From Blattamonas nauphoetae (Eukaryota; Preaxostyla; Oxymonadida), in contig JARBJD010000001.1 of assembly GCA_033064195.1 (NCBI GenBank), positions 496,001 through 560,000 of the forward strand: a DNA stretch of 64,000 bases, read 5' to 3'. The notes below the pieces were generated by a model. It saw only the letters and a program-made list of their open reading frames with translations. It was not told the DNA's origin and made no database searches. The translations under genes and the position numbers were made by a program. How positions within the stretch are numbered: the first letter of the stretch is position 1; every line of letters begins with the position of its first letter. Shown one piece after another: positions 11,750 to 21,875 of this stretch.

Positions 11750-13236
11750 ATGTCGCAAATCCATATTCAACAGAAAAGATTTGATCCAATTTACAAGCAA
11801 ATTGAGCATGCTTCCAAATATACTGAGGAAGCCGATTTGAGCCCCGAAGAAGTCTGGATTCCTTTATCATATCACCTTTCATCGTTTCTCCATTCTAGAT
11901 CAAAGATTATCTCCACACTCGCAAAATTCTGGTTGTTGGAGCAGGTGGTCTTGGATGTGAGGTTTTAAAAGGCCTCGCACTCTCTGGCTTCTCCGATATC
12001 CATGTTATCGATCTCGACACCATTGATATCAGCAATCTCAACAGACAGTTCCTCTTTACTCAAGAAGATGCAGGGAAAACTAAATCTGAAGTTGCTGCAG
12101 CATTTGTGAATCGAAGAGTGAAGGGTGTCAAAGTGGTTCCGTATGTATTCCTACTCTCGCTTGTATGCCATCAGATATGTGGGCAATATCATGGATCAAC
12201 CTCTTGACTGGTACAAAACATTCGATATTGTCATAGCTGGGCTCGACAATGTTGAAGCTCGCCGTTGGCTCAATGCAACACTCGTGAACCTCGCCAGAAA
12301 TGACATCATGATTCCAATGCTCGATGGTGGATCTGAAGGCCTCTTTGGTCAAGCCCGTGTCATTATTCCTCAAATGACAGCATGTTACGAATGCACAATG
12401 TGGACTGTCACTCCAGAGGTCACTTTTCCTGTTTGCACCATCGCCTCGAATCCACGAATTCCTGCTCATTGTGTGCAATATGCCATCATGCATTTTCCCG
12501 AATCTCACGGTTTGTCAAATTATTTCTCCATTTTATACTATTTTCCTAGATGGACGGAAATGCGATGGTGATCGTGACGATGACGTGGATTGGTGCCTAA
12601 ATGTTGCACAAGAAAGAGCAAAACAATTCAACATTGAAGGTGTTGACTATAAGCTAACTCTTGGTGTCATCAAGAACGTTATTCCTGCATTGGCATCTAC
12701 AAACTCCATCATCGCCGCACTCTGCGTCAATGAAGCCCTCAAATTGGCAATGAATCTGACTTTTATGAAGCATTATCTTCGTTATTCCGGATCTGAGGTT
12801 TGTTATTCCAATATATCATCGATTCTTGATCATTTTTGACACAACTCACCATCTATTTGACAGGGCATCAATGTGCAGCCTTTAGAAATGGAAATGAACC
12901 CAGACTGCATTGTATGTGGGGGAGCAGAGATCTCACTCGATGTTGGTGAGGATGAAACACTTGGAAACCTGATTGACCGTCTCAAACAGGATGAAACACT
13001 GTCTGCTACTTGTTTCGTAAATCCTTCTATATTTTCTTTCGTGCAGTCAACTCAAGAATCCGTTTGTGATATTCAATGGAAACGCGGTGTACAACTCGAA
13101 ACTACCATTCACTGAACCCAACCTCGAAAAGACTTGCTTATCTCTCTTCGGAAAACATGCAGAGCTCACAGTTTCTGACAAATTCATGCCAGATGACCAA
13201 TTTTTGAGAGTTAAAATAAAGGTGGGACCGGGATAA
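11750..13236 (+). CDS. UBA3: NEDD8-activating enzyme E1 catalytic subunit
   Basis: UBA3 adenylates NEDD8 and forms a thioester with it, as a heterodimer with NAE1. The nucleotide-binding loop [18 protein letters not shown], the acidic strand [17 protein letters not shown], the catalytic cysteine motif [16 protein letters not shown], and four zinc-type cysteines (CYEC and CIVC) are all present and ordered as in the family. The C-terminal ubiquitin-fold region follows. Five short introns are inferred (donors GTCTGG, GTATGT, GTTTGT, GTTTGT, GTCTGC); the last was chosen because it restores the family reading [16 protein letters not shown]. The start ATG follows an A-rich context and fits the family's N-terminus. 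The length, about 400 residues, is normal. NAE1 and NEDD8 are not in this window. Confidence 0.94.
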
Positions 13237-13427
13237 TTCTCCTTCTGCTCACTTCACCACAATTCAAACAAAACTCCTCTCTCTCATTCCCTTTTTATAT
13301 CAACCTCAAACTGAACGGTGAAAGTTCTCTTTTTTCTCGACATAGCAAACAAACAATTGTGAATATGATGATAAATCAAGAAATAAGGTTGAAATGTCGA
13401 AATAAAGAAGTCGGGTGCATTGTCGCT

Positions 13428-16400
13428 CTAAAGTAGAACGCTATCTCCTTGTTGAGCGTATGGATCATCCATCTTCTCGTCAGACCATCCTCCATAATCG
13501 TCCCATTCGTCATCATCTGCCTGATTGATCTGGTATTGAGGTTGTTCTGGTTGGGTAGGTGTTGCTGATTCCTCATGTTGTGGCTGTGGCTGTGGTTGGG
13601 CCTGTGTCTGTTCAGCCTGTGTCTGTTCAGCCTGTGTCTGTTCAGCTTCTGTCGACGGTGCCCGTGCCGATGGTGCGGGGGTGAGCAAGCTGTTCGTCTC
13701 GTTGTTCAGCATGTCAGCGGGGAGTGTCCGCATCATCATCTCAGACTGCTCCCGTTTCGTCTGATTGAACTTGCGGTACGTGACGAGGAAGATAAACAGA
13801 ATGACTGTCATTGCCACCACCAAAACTGAAAAAAGAACAATCAGCACAATCATCGGCGGCATCTGTGCTTTTGGATCTTTTGGGTCGATGGGTGTTTCTG
13901 GATCTGTTGGATCGGTCGGATCTGTTGGGTCGGTGGGATCCGTTGGGTCTGTCGGGTCGGTTGGGTCTGTCGGGTCAGTTGGGTCTGTCGGGTCGGTTGG
14001 ATCTGTTGGGTCGGTGGGATCCGTCGGATCAGTTGGATCGGTGGGGCCGAGCACTGCTTTTTTGATGGTTGTGAAGGAGGAGGAGAACTGAACCCCGTCG
14101 GCATTGCTGATCCACAAGAGGAGTTCTTTATTGGACTGGTCGAGGATCGAGTTTGGGACGAACGAAGCAGCTGTATTTTCATTTGCATTTTCTGTGAATG
14201 GAAAGATAAAAGGAAAGACGGAATTCGGTGATTGGTTGATGTCTGACTCAGAGTTTGTTGAAGTTGATTTCTCTGTGATCATAAACCTCAGCTCGCATCG
14301 ATGAAGGTTCTGCCCATAAAGTGAGATGCTCAACCCATCCACTGTCTCCCCCTCCCACGTCCCCGTCGTGTTCTTCGTTTGGATGATATTCATCACCGAC
14401 ACGAACTTGGGGTTCGGTGGAAGAGAAAAGGCACCAGACAGACTGCAATCATTCTGGTACACCCAGAGTGACGAAGAGTCACCGGCAGCGGTCGTTTGAG
14501 AGGCGCTGTCGACGAATAATCTGTCTGAAGCGAGGGTCGCACCAGAACAGAGGAGGTTCATTCGGTTCGATGCGAACTGGTCGTACGGTGCGTCTGTTTT
14601 CTTTCCGTTGTCGAACATGCTGAGGGAATTGCCTGTGAATGTTCCCTCTCTCACGAGAACAGCTGGCTTGCAGAGAGACTTGAAGGTGCTCCCGGAGAGA
14701 GTTGACTTGCATGTTTGGAGGATCAGTGCGGCTTGTCGCTCGCTGCATGCAAACCCAGTCGAACAGATTGTTTCACAATCCTTCAGCGGCATCGGAATGA
14801 CACTGGAACCTTGGATTGTCACGTCTTTGAAAGTGACGAGACATTTCTGAATGTATACCAACGAGCCAGCGAGGAAGGCATTCCCTGATCGATCACAATT
14901 CTCGAAAAGACACGATTCGATGTTCAGCTGTTGAGTGGCATCTCCGATGCATTGACATGTGATGACAGACCCATCTGCGCTTCCCTCGACTTGTTTGAAG
15001 TTAGAGAGTGTGAGTTTGACGTTGGTGCAGTTGGAGAACGAGAGAAGACACGATGTTCCGAGTGAGATGTCTGTGAATTGTGCGTTTGAGATGGTGGAGA
15101 GAGTTTGGGCTGACGAGAAGGCCATAACAGGGGCTGGTGTCGACGGATTGAACTGTGCATTGTTGTGGATGAAGTTCGCGATTGTGAAACTTGAGGAAGA
15201 AGAGACGAATATGTACGGGAACGGTGACTTGTTGGAGGCAGTTGCTGTGTCGAGAACAAAAGTGCAGGATGTGAAGACAACATCAGCTGATGTTTGGATA
15301 AACTCGGTCTGGTGCCCACTCCCTCCTGTGAAGAGCGACGGCGGAACACCAAAATTGATGTTTGTGAACTCACTCTTGCCAGACAAAACGATCAGCGCGT
15401 ATGGTGACGATGGGAGAGCGGAGGGGATGACTACAATCGCTCCTTTTCCTGCACCGTCAGGCTTTACTAAAACTGAGTTGAACGAGGATTGTCCCCCGAT
15501 TTGTGCTGTCCCCACCACAAACAATTCTCGCTGCTTTGCTTCGATGGAGTCAAACTGTTTAAACAGCCCCGCTGCGTATTCCACACTCCCACACGGTCGA
15601 GCCTGTACGCCACAATCAATGCTGTCGATACCAACGGTCTTGTTCACCCCGGCTGAGCCTTCGTCAGACTGGCTGTTGACATACACATCGCGTTCCTCAA
15701 CTGCGATGATGTCCAGCAAGTTGACATAAGTTGGCTCTGTTTGGCAGCCGTACAGAGCATTGTCTTTGTCGAAGGGAGTTTCAAGAGAGAAGTGGAACTT
15801 GTCTAAGGTGGCACTTGAGATGATCGATGGCGAACGAAGAAAGAAGTCTCGTCCGACAGTTGCGTCGTTGTTCAGAAACTGAACATTGTCCAAAATGAAC
15901 GAACCATAATCATGCTCGCCGAATGGTCCGTTCCTCGCGGTTGACGACGATTGAGAAGCATCCCACGTGCACGTCAGATGGATAGCACCTCCAAAACTCG
16001 ACCCAGTCTGTTTTGTGGCTGTGCACTGAGTGAACGAGCAGCGGTCGATAAGGAGAAGGCCAGACACGACGAGTTTGAGGTTTATGACACCCCCGTCTCC
16101 GTTTTGTGTTTGGATGGAGGTGAACGTGGAGTGACAGACGTGGACGGATGCTTTGTCTTTGACTTCTCCGTTCAGGATCACTCCGCTGATGCCGGTGGAT
16201 GTGAGAGAGTCGAAGTGGCCGTGATGAATGGCGAGGTTTCCGTTGTCGATTGTGGCAATGCAACCATCTCCCGAGAAGTGCGAGGACGATGGGATGATGG
16301 ATGTGTCCGTCCAGTCCTGTTCCAGGTCAACGACTTCAAGAATGGAAGACAATGTGAGAGAGAAAACAGGAGCACTGATGTCCAGACTCAACAAGGCTGA

Positions 16401-18524
16401 CCAGACAATTTTTGAGGAGATCAGAGAGAAGGTCGATGCTGACAATGAAAAAAGCGAGTCAGAGACAGTGGCTGTCGTTGAGGTCACTTGAATCGTGATA
16501 CTTGTGAAAGAAACATCACTTGAATCAAAACTGAAGAAAGGCTGTCCCGGGCTCAGTGGATTGCTGACGGTAAAGATGCTTCCATCCTCTCCGGTTAGAA
16601 TCGCGTCATGTGATTTCCATTCAGTAAGAGTGTGCGGGAACGAACCTGCTGAAACTGAGACCTTTGTCATCACTTTGGGAGAGACAGTGTTCGAAGGGAG
16701 GACGGCTATGAGAGACGCGATAGTGTCACAAACTGGAGGACTTCCCGAACAGGAAGCAGTGGGGCTTGCCGCAAATGTCAGAGAACACTCTCCGGTCAGG
16801 TCAGAGAAGAGGAGATTCACACGGTTCACTTCAAGTGTCTCCATTCCCTCAAACATGACGGGTTGTGTGGATACTGCCGACGAGATGCTGAGAGAGGTGA
16901 CGAGTGAATCGTGAAATCGAGCAGTGACCTCAGAATCACCATACAGACTGTTTCCATACAGTTCGGTGTCTGAGCATCCTCGACAGAAGCCGGCTTGGCA
17001 ATCAATAAAAGTGAGAAATGAAAGGAAGATTGGGTAGCTAACGGTGTTGGAGCGTGGGAGGGATTTGAGAGGACGGGAACAGATTGGCGACGTTGGAGGT
17101 GAAGGGAATCTGAAGTGTGACTTGTTTGTGGAATGTCGACGAGAAATCCGGTCTGAATTCGAGTTTTGGGAAGATGTTGAGTCAGAGTCAATCTCGTCGT
17201 AGGGCGTTCCTCCGATAAACATCCCCCCAGCGAGATAGTCTGAAGTACATTCCGAACATTTCAAGCTGACGATTTGGGTGGCCTGAGGTGACTCTATTCC
17301 AATTCCCCCTCCTGTGAAAAGGGCGTGGCATTGTGATATTGCTATGTTTGACAAAATTGAATGTTTTCGGGCGCCCCAAACAAGAAGACCACCACAATTT
17401 GCGGCCCAACCATTCGAAATGACGATATTCGATAAGGAGAGATGGAGAGGATCATCCATACAAATTGCACCTCCAGAAAATGCACTACATTGAGTAAACT
17501 TGCTATCTGTGATCGAAATGCAGGCTCGATCGAGAACTGAGACTCCAGCACCATATCCAAATTCTGAACAATCACAAGTCGTAAATTCACATTCTTCAAC
17601 GGAAAGGACAGAATCTTCACCCTGTGCAAAGACTGCACCCGAGATGCATGTTGATGTGATACCTGTGAAGAGACAGGACTTGAAAGTATGGTTGGTTGAG
17701 CTTGTGTCTTGTGGGGTTGTGAATGTTGTACTTGGAATATTCCGGATCATTTGAAAGGTGGAATTGATACACTGGAACAATGAAATAGTGTGATGACTCG
17801 GAAAAATACAGCCAGTGAGTGGATTGTGACAATTCTGAATGGTTGTTGATGTAATGACGAAAAATGACGGAAAGAACGGAAGTATATGTGTGTAAAAAAG
17901 TGGTTGGGCACTAATATATGAAAATTCTGGAGTTGAAATGTTGTGAAACTGGCAGTTTGACACCAAACAGTGTTGGACAGATCCTGAGTGGATTATCGTG
18001 GAGTTGTCGGTTCGTTCAACATCGGAAATTGCAGTGGAAAATACACGGACATCTGAGGTCGGAGATGTAGAGTGAACAACAGAGTGGACCTTTGTCGAGA
18101 GATGATTGAAAACTGTCGACTGAATCGTGAGTGATCCACCATCACAGTGAAATAATGAACAGTCGAGAGACCAGGTTAAGACCAAATTCAGACAGTTCAG
18201 GTTAGAGGAGCGATCGATAAGGCATATTGACGAGAGAGGTTGCGGAAATGTGAGCCTTGACAGAAAAAGTGATGAATTTGTTAGAATAAAGATTGGTGGT
18301 AAAGATAAAGTCGACAACAAAGCAATTGATGGCGTGCAGGCAGTACCCGTCAGGTTCATTGCCATATCATGAAGGGTGAGGCCTTGTGAGGTATATTGTT
18401 CTTGATCGAGAAGTAGAGTGCGAAAAAGACGTTCTTCAGAATTACAAATATGAGGGAAGATGAGAGAATCAAGATTATTTACAGAGGACGAGCATGTTAA
18501 GAGGAACAGCAATAAATAAAGCAT
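13428..18524 (-). CDS. giant Pmp-like beta-helix surface protein
   Basis: An intronless 1,698-codon gene. It has a signal peptide (first 16 or so residues) and then about 1,450 residues of Ser/Thr/Cys-rich right-handed parallel beta-helix repeats with recurring short motifs such as SKFTQCSAFSGGAICM. A module starting DCGVQARPCGS is typical of the Pmp-like proteins of oxymonads and trichomonads. A rod-like linker of 16 Thr-Asp-Pro units lies at about residues 1494-1541, followed by one transmembrane helix (about 1555-1578) and a cytosolic tail with AEQTQ repeats and many Gln/Pro. It is probably displayed at the cell surface in adhesion or particle contact; that role is inferred from the family. 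Codon composition is rich in C and T on the coding strand. Confidence 0.92.
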   Translation of the reverse strand: MLYLLLFLLTCSSSVNNLDSLIFPHICNSEERLFRTLLLDQEQYTSQGLTLHDMAMNLTGTACTPSIALLSTLSLPPIFILTNSSLFLSRLTFPQPLSSICLIDRSSNLNCLNLVLTWSLDCSLFHCDGGSLTIQSTVFNHLSTKVHSVVHSTSPTSDVRVFSTAISDVERTDNSTIIHSGSVQHCLVSNCQFHNISTPEFSYISAQPLFYTHILPFFPSFFVITSTTIQNCHNPLTGCIFPSHHTISLFQCINSTFQMIRNIPSTTFTTPQDTSSTNHTFKSCLFTGITSTCISGAVFAQGEDSVLSVEECEFTTCDCSEFGYGAGVSVLDRACISITDSKFTQCSAFSGGAICMDDPLHLSLSNIVISNGWAANCGGLLVWGARKHSILSNIAISQCHALFTGGGIGIESPQATQIVSLKCSECTSDYLAGGMFIGGTPYDEIDSDSTSSQNSNSDRISRRHSTNKSHFRFPSPPTSPICSRPLKSLPRSNTVSYPIFLSFLTFIDCQAGFCRGCSDTELYGNSLYGDSEVTARFHDSLVTSLSISSAVSTQPVMFEGMETLEVNRVNLLFSDLTGECSLTFAASPTASCSGSPPVCDTIASLIAVLPSNTVSPKVMTKVSVSAGSFPHTLTEWKSHDAILTGEDGSIFTVSNPLSPGQPFFSFDSSDVSFTSITIQVTSTTATVSDSLFSLSASTFSLISSKIVWSALLSLDISAPVFSLTLSSILEVVDLEQDWTDTSIIPSSSHFSGDGCIATIDNGNLAIHHGHFDSLTSTGISGVILNGEVKDKASVHVCHSTFTSIQTQNGDGGVINLKLVVSGLLLIDRCSFTQCTATKQTGSSFGGAIHLTCTWDASQSSSTARNGPFGEHDYGSFILDNVQFLNNDATVGRDFFLRSPSIISSATLDKFHFSLETPFDKDNALYGCQTEPTYVNLLDIIAVEERDVYVNSQSDEGSAGVNKTVGIDSIDCGVQARPCGSVEYAAGLFKQFDSIEAKQRELFVVGTAQIGGQSSFNSVLVKPDGAGKGAIVVIPSALPSSPYALIVLSGKSEFTNINFGVPPSLFTGGSGHQTEFIQTSADVVFTSCTFVLDTATASNKSPFPYIFVSSSSSFTIANFIHNNAQFNPSTPAPVMAFSSAQTLSTISNAQFTDISLGTSCLLSFSNCTNVKLTLSNFKQVEGSADGSVITCQCIGDATQQLNIESCLFENCDRSGNAFLAGSLVYIQKCLVTFKDVTIQGSSVIPMPLKDCETICSTGFACSERQAALILQTCKSTLSGSTFKSLCKPAVLVREGTFTGNSLSMFDNGKKTDAPYDQFASNRMNLLCSGATLASDRLFVDSASQTTAAGDSSSLWVYQNDCSLSGAFSLPPNPKFVSVMNIIQTKNTTGTWEGETVDGLSISLYGQNLHRCELRFMITEKSTSTNSESDINQSPNSVFPFIFPFTENANENTAASFVPNSILDQSNKELLLWISNADGVQFSSSFTTIKKAVLGPTDPTDPTDPTDPTDPTDPTDPTDPTDPTDPTDPTDPTDPTDPTDPTDPETPIDPKDPKAQMPPMIVLIVLFSVLVVAMTVILFIFLVTYRKFNQTKREQSEMMMRTLPADMLNNETNSLLTPAPSARAPSTEAEQTQAEQTQAEQTQAQPQPQPQHEESATPTQPEQPQYQINQADDDEWDDYGGWSDEKMDDPYAQQGDSVLL
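13601..13645 (-). repeat. 15-bp tandem repeat, three copies
   Basis: Three perfect copies of a 15-base unit encode AEQTQ in the cytosolic tail of the Pmp-like protein. Perfect copies suggest recent slippage. Confidence 0.9.
13900..14043 (-). repeat. 9-bp tandem repeat encoding Thr-Asp-Pro, 16 units
   Basis: Sixteen consecutive 9-base units, varying mostly at third codon positions, encode the Thr-Asp-Pro linker just outside the membrane helix of the Pmp-like protein. The synonymous variety suggests that length is selected at the protein level and that not all copies are new. Confidence 0.95.
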
Positions 18525-18706
18525 GAACGAGCGACCAAAAAAAAATGATTCCCTCGATCACGGCCAATCTCACACATTCAAATCAAGTAAGATTCTGGGA
18601 AATAAACGCAAGGAAAATAAAATAGGTGAAATGTTCAACAAAAAAGAACGCTTAATGACGATTCAGAAGATTTGTGCCATGGGTCGATCCAGATTTCGAA
18701 CTAAAA

Positions 18707-19659
18707 ATGTCAACATCTCGACAGAGCTATCTCCAATCGACTTACACTTCAAATTATGGCAAGCATTCTGCCTCAACTCAGCAGCGATCCGGTTCTCCAG
18801 TCAAAACAAAGATTGAAATGTTGACGTCGAGACTCGGCTCAATCCAGCAGAATCTTGCAGAAGATAGGACAATAAAGTATCAATCGTTCGAACAGGAATT
18901 GGCAAAAGTGAGTGAAGATCTGAAGAAAATTCAAAAAACAGGAGACGAGGAAATCTCCAATCTCAACGAAGAAATTGAAAGAATGCGAATTTCTCTCGAA
19001 CATGCAATGACTGAAAGAGAAGCACTTCAACACAAACTCGACGAAGATACAGTTGTTGTTGAAGATCTTCTTCACCAAGCAATTCAAAGAGAGCAACAAG
19101 TTTTCTTTTCTTTCGAACCAATTCTTTCTCTATCTCATTTTTCCGATAGGAGGGCGAACAAGCACTGTCTGATGCTCTTCAAATGGCCCAAGACCAGCTT
19201 GTTGAGACTCAGAATTCTGTTTCTGAATTGTTGAGTGACAGAACTGACAAAATGAGAGATGATTACTCGGCACTCCTTGAACAAATCCCAATCTTACAAG
19301 AAAAAATGAAGGAGGAAAGAGAAGCAGAAGATCTATTTGTTCAGCAGTTGGAAGAAAAGTTGAAATCTGAAGTGGCACAATTAAAGCAATCAATTGAGCA
19401 AGAACGATCGGTTTCTCTCTTCTTTTCCTTGATCACCTGATAACTTCCATGGATACAGCTCAGGAAAAAATTGGAAGAAGATGCTCTTAAATCTCTTGAT
19501 GAGTTTTCTGAATTCGCACAATCAGAACTACATGTCTGCTCACATTTTCATTATTTCTCGTCCCAGAATGAACGTACTGACCGTGAACAAACTGAACAAG
19601 CTCTCTTCAAGCTCTGGGATCAAACGTGCAAAAAGATTCAAGATGCTCGTGCTTTTTGA
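18707..19659 (+). CDS. SF-assemblin-family striated fibre protein
   Basis: SF-assemblins build striated fibres of flagellar roots. A Ser/Thr-rich head (MSTSRQSYLQSTYTSNYG) is followed by a continuous coiled coil whose first segment, KIEMLTSRLGSIQQNLAEDR, matches the start of the SF-assemblin rod. The last exon, ending ERTDREQTEQALFKLWDQ, matches the family's repeated RE-TEE-L motif. Introns inferred: 19100-19149 (50 nt), one near 19411-19458, and a 33-nt intron near 19533-19565. The total of about 275 residues is normal. The start is chosen at ATG 18707 (AAAATG context); an in-frame ATG at 18674 would add 11 residues. The product probably supports the preaxostyle or basal-body roots. Confidence 0.83.
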
Positions 19660-20421
19660 GCTGCCCCTTTTCTTGTTTTGTCTCTCATTTCACAATCTCA
19701 GTTAGTTTTCTCCATGATTCTCCCACAATTGCTTTCATTTCTTCCGGTCTTCTGAGATGACTGACATTGGTGAAGGCGCACAGAAATCCTATCATTGTCC
19801 TTCTCTGCCATCTTCTAGAAACGATCTTGGAGTGAATTCAGCAATATTTTATGTATCTATCCAGATTCGATGTTTTTATTATGAATATACGACTCATATA
19901 CAACGAATCTTAGGAACACAATTCAAAACCGAACCCGACGAAATATGCAACCTACAGACTATACTGATATTCTATCGACCGAAGTTGAGAGGAAAGGGAC
20001 GAGATAATATCGAAATTGAAGATAGATTGCGAGAGTTGTGAAGAAGAGAGTCGCGATGAGTCTGAGGTGGAAGAAGAAGGACATTTGAGCTTGTGCCGAA
20101 TAGAAAGAGATCCGATGTTTGCCCATTGCACTTGATATTGTCGAAAACACGATGATAATGATAGAATTCATAGAAGAGAGGGAAATGTAGAGTTGAAGAA
20201 GAAGTTGATGAAGGAAAGGAAATGTTGTTGTTTAAGGCCATATGAGATGGGTATCATCAATAGGCATGTACTGACTTATAACACGATCTCTGATATCATT
20301 TCCTTTCTGGTCCAACTCTGTCACAATGGGTCGTTCGAGAAGAGCTCTGAAACATCTCTGTATTTATTCAAAAAAGAAGACGACTGCTACTCAACCATCT
20401 GGAGAAGGGTGGTCAAAATGC
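19660..20421. other. intergenic stretch with one doubtful small frame
   Basis: About 760 bases between SF-assemblin and eS6. The minus strand carries an 89-codon frame from ATG 20241 to 19972 with C-rich third positions, and a second frame in the same place that reads hydrophobic. Neither has a recognisable family, and overlapping candidates argue against calling either. No RNA gene or repeat was seen. Confidence 0.3.
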
Positions 20422-21417
20422 TTAAGCTTTAACAGCCTTCTTTGTTGTTGGCTTTGGAGCAGCGGCTGCCTTCTTTGTTGCATCCTCTCTGGCCTTCTTA
20501 GCTTCAGCGCGGGAAGTAGCGAGGAGTTTTTTGTATTCAGCAGCTTGTTCCTTAGTCCTGATTGCGCTCTCGACTTTCTTGTTGTGCAGATAACGCTTGC
20601 GGGCAACGCGGAGAGGTGTCACGAGACGTTGAATCTTGGGAGCCTTTGTTCTCTTCTTGCCCTCCAACTTGCGGCGAACAACATATTTGCGGACATCAGC
20701 TGTTTTTGGGAGGTCCTATTTGTTGTGGGAAATTGATTGAGAATACAGAACGATGAAGATAAAATAACGTAAAAATAGATACGAAGAGCTTGCGGATGTT
20801 GCTGGCACGTTTTGGTCCAAGACGACGTGGCCTGCGAACGGTTGTGACACCCTCAATTTCTGATGGACCTTTCTTGACGATAACGAGGTTCAGGACGCAG
20901 ATATCGTTGGCAACAATGCAACCACGAACAGACTTGCGCTTACGTTCACCAGAGCGGCGTTCACGGAAGCATTTTTGGCCTATGAAGGTTATAAAAGTTG
21001 ATTGATGACCTTGCACGAAAAACACACCTTTCTTAAGCATAACACGGACACGGTGGGATTGGAGAATACCTTGCTTCATGGGGAAACCTTGTTTGTCGTT
21101 TCCTCCTGAGATCTTGAGGACATATCCCTTGAACTCTTCTCCAAGGCAGGAACCATCAACTTCCTGTCCCATGTGTTTCTCCATGAAATGGTTGCTGAAG
21201 GTCAACAGAGATGTATATTAGGGAAGAAGGGATCAAATGAGGTTTAAAGACGAGCAAATCAAACGTTTTGTGGTCATCATTGACCTCGAAAACTTTTTGT
21301 CCTCCAGTAAGGGGGTAGCAGATGTTGAGCTAAAGAAACAAAGATAAATGGAGTTGAAGGTGTGTAGTTACGAGGGAAATAGTGTGGATGAACGAAAACA
21401 GTGATTCACACCTTCAT
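20422..21417 (-). CDS. RPS6: 40S ribosomal protein eS6
   Basis: Small-subunit ribosomal protein. The reading starts ATG AAG, then an intron directly after codon 2, then [18 protein letters not shown], the family's N-terminal strand. Further hallmarks are [36 protein letters not shown] and [16 protein letters not shown]. Four introns are inferred (donors GTGTGA, GTTTGA, GTGTGT, GTATCT). The C-terminal tail is Ala/Lys-rich and lacks the cluster of Arg-Arg-Leu-Ser-Ser phosphosites known from animal eS6. The length, about 230 residues, is normal. Among this window's genes this identification is one of the safest. Confidence 0.97.
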
Positions 21418-21875
21418 GATCGAGTCAGCCCATAAGACAGGTGTCATTCACTCGTTTATGGCCTCTCACGAACAGAGGACATACATTAGTTTTTTGGAGG
21501 TGGATGATTGATTATGGAACCTTGGTGGCTCCTTTAGAAGAATCGACTGTTCTTGGTGGAGTTCTTGTGGTGTCTTCAACATCTCTGAATTATCATGAAT
21601 CTCATTGACTTAGTGCGGATGAATAGAAGTTCATGCCATTCTGTGCATCATTGGTGCTCTTATTGTGTATGGAGGACGGATTGCAGATTGCAGTTTAAGG
21701 TGGTGAAATCGATGTCAATCGCTCTTTGTGATATTAATATGGGGTCTATTCAATCTTTGATGATTTTACAGCAAATTGTGTGTCCTTTTCCAGGTTATTT
21801 ATAGGCGAGAATTGTGTTTATGAATGAGAGAAATGTTGAATGCTAATGTTGTGGTTCGATCAGTTTCACAAAACG
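21418..21875. other. intergenic, no gene seen
   Basis: About 460 bases between the divergent eS6 and pseudokinase starts. Frames here are short and overlapping; none resembles a protein family. Both promoters should lie in this stretch, which is long for the window. Confidence 0.4.

Noticed and set aside
13765-14091. Plus-strand frame of repeated Gly-Ser-Val
   Set aside because: Antisense shadow of the Thr-Asp-Pro linker of the Pmp-like gene.
19757-20041. Plus-strand 94-codon frame
   Set aside because: Low-complexity, no family, and overlapped by an equally weak minus-strand frame.
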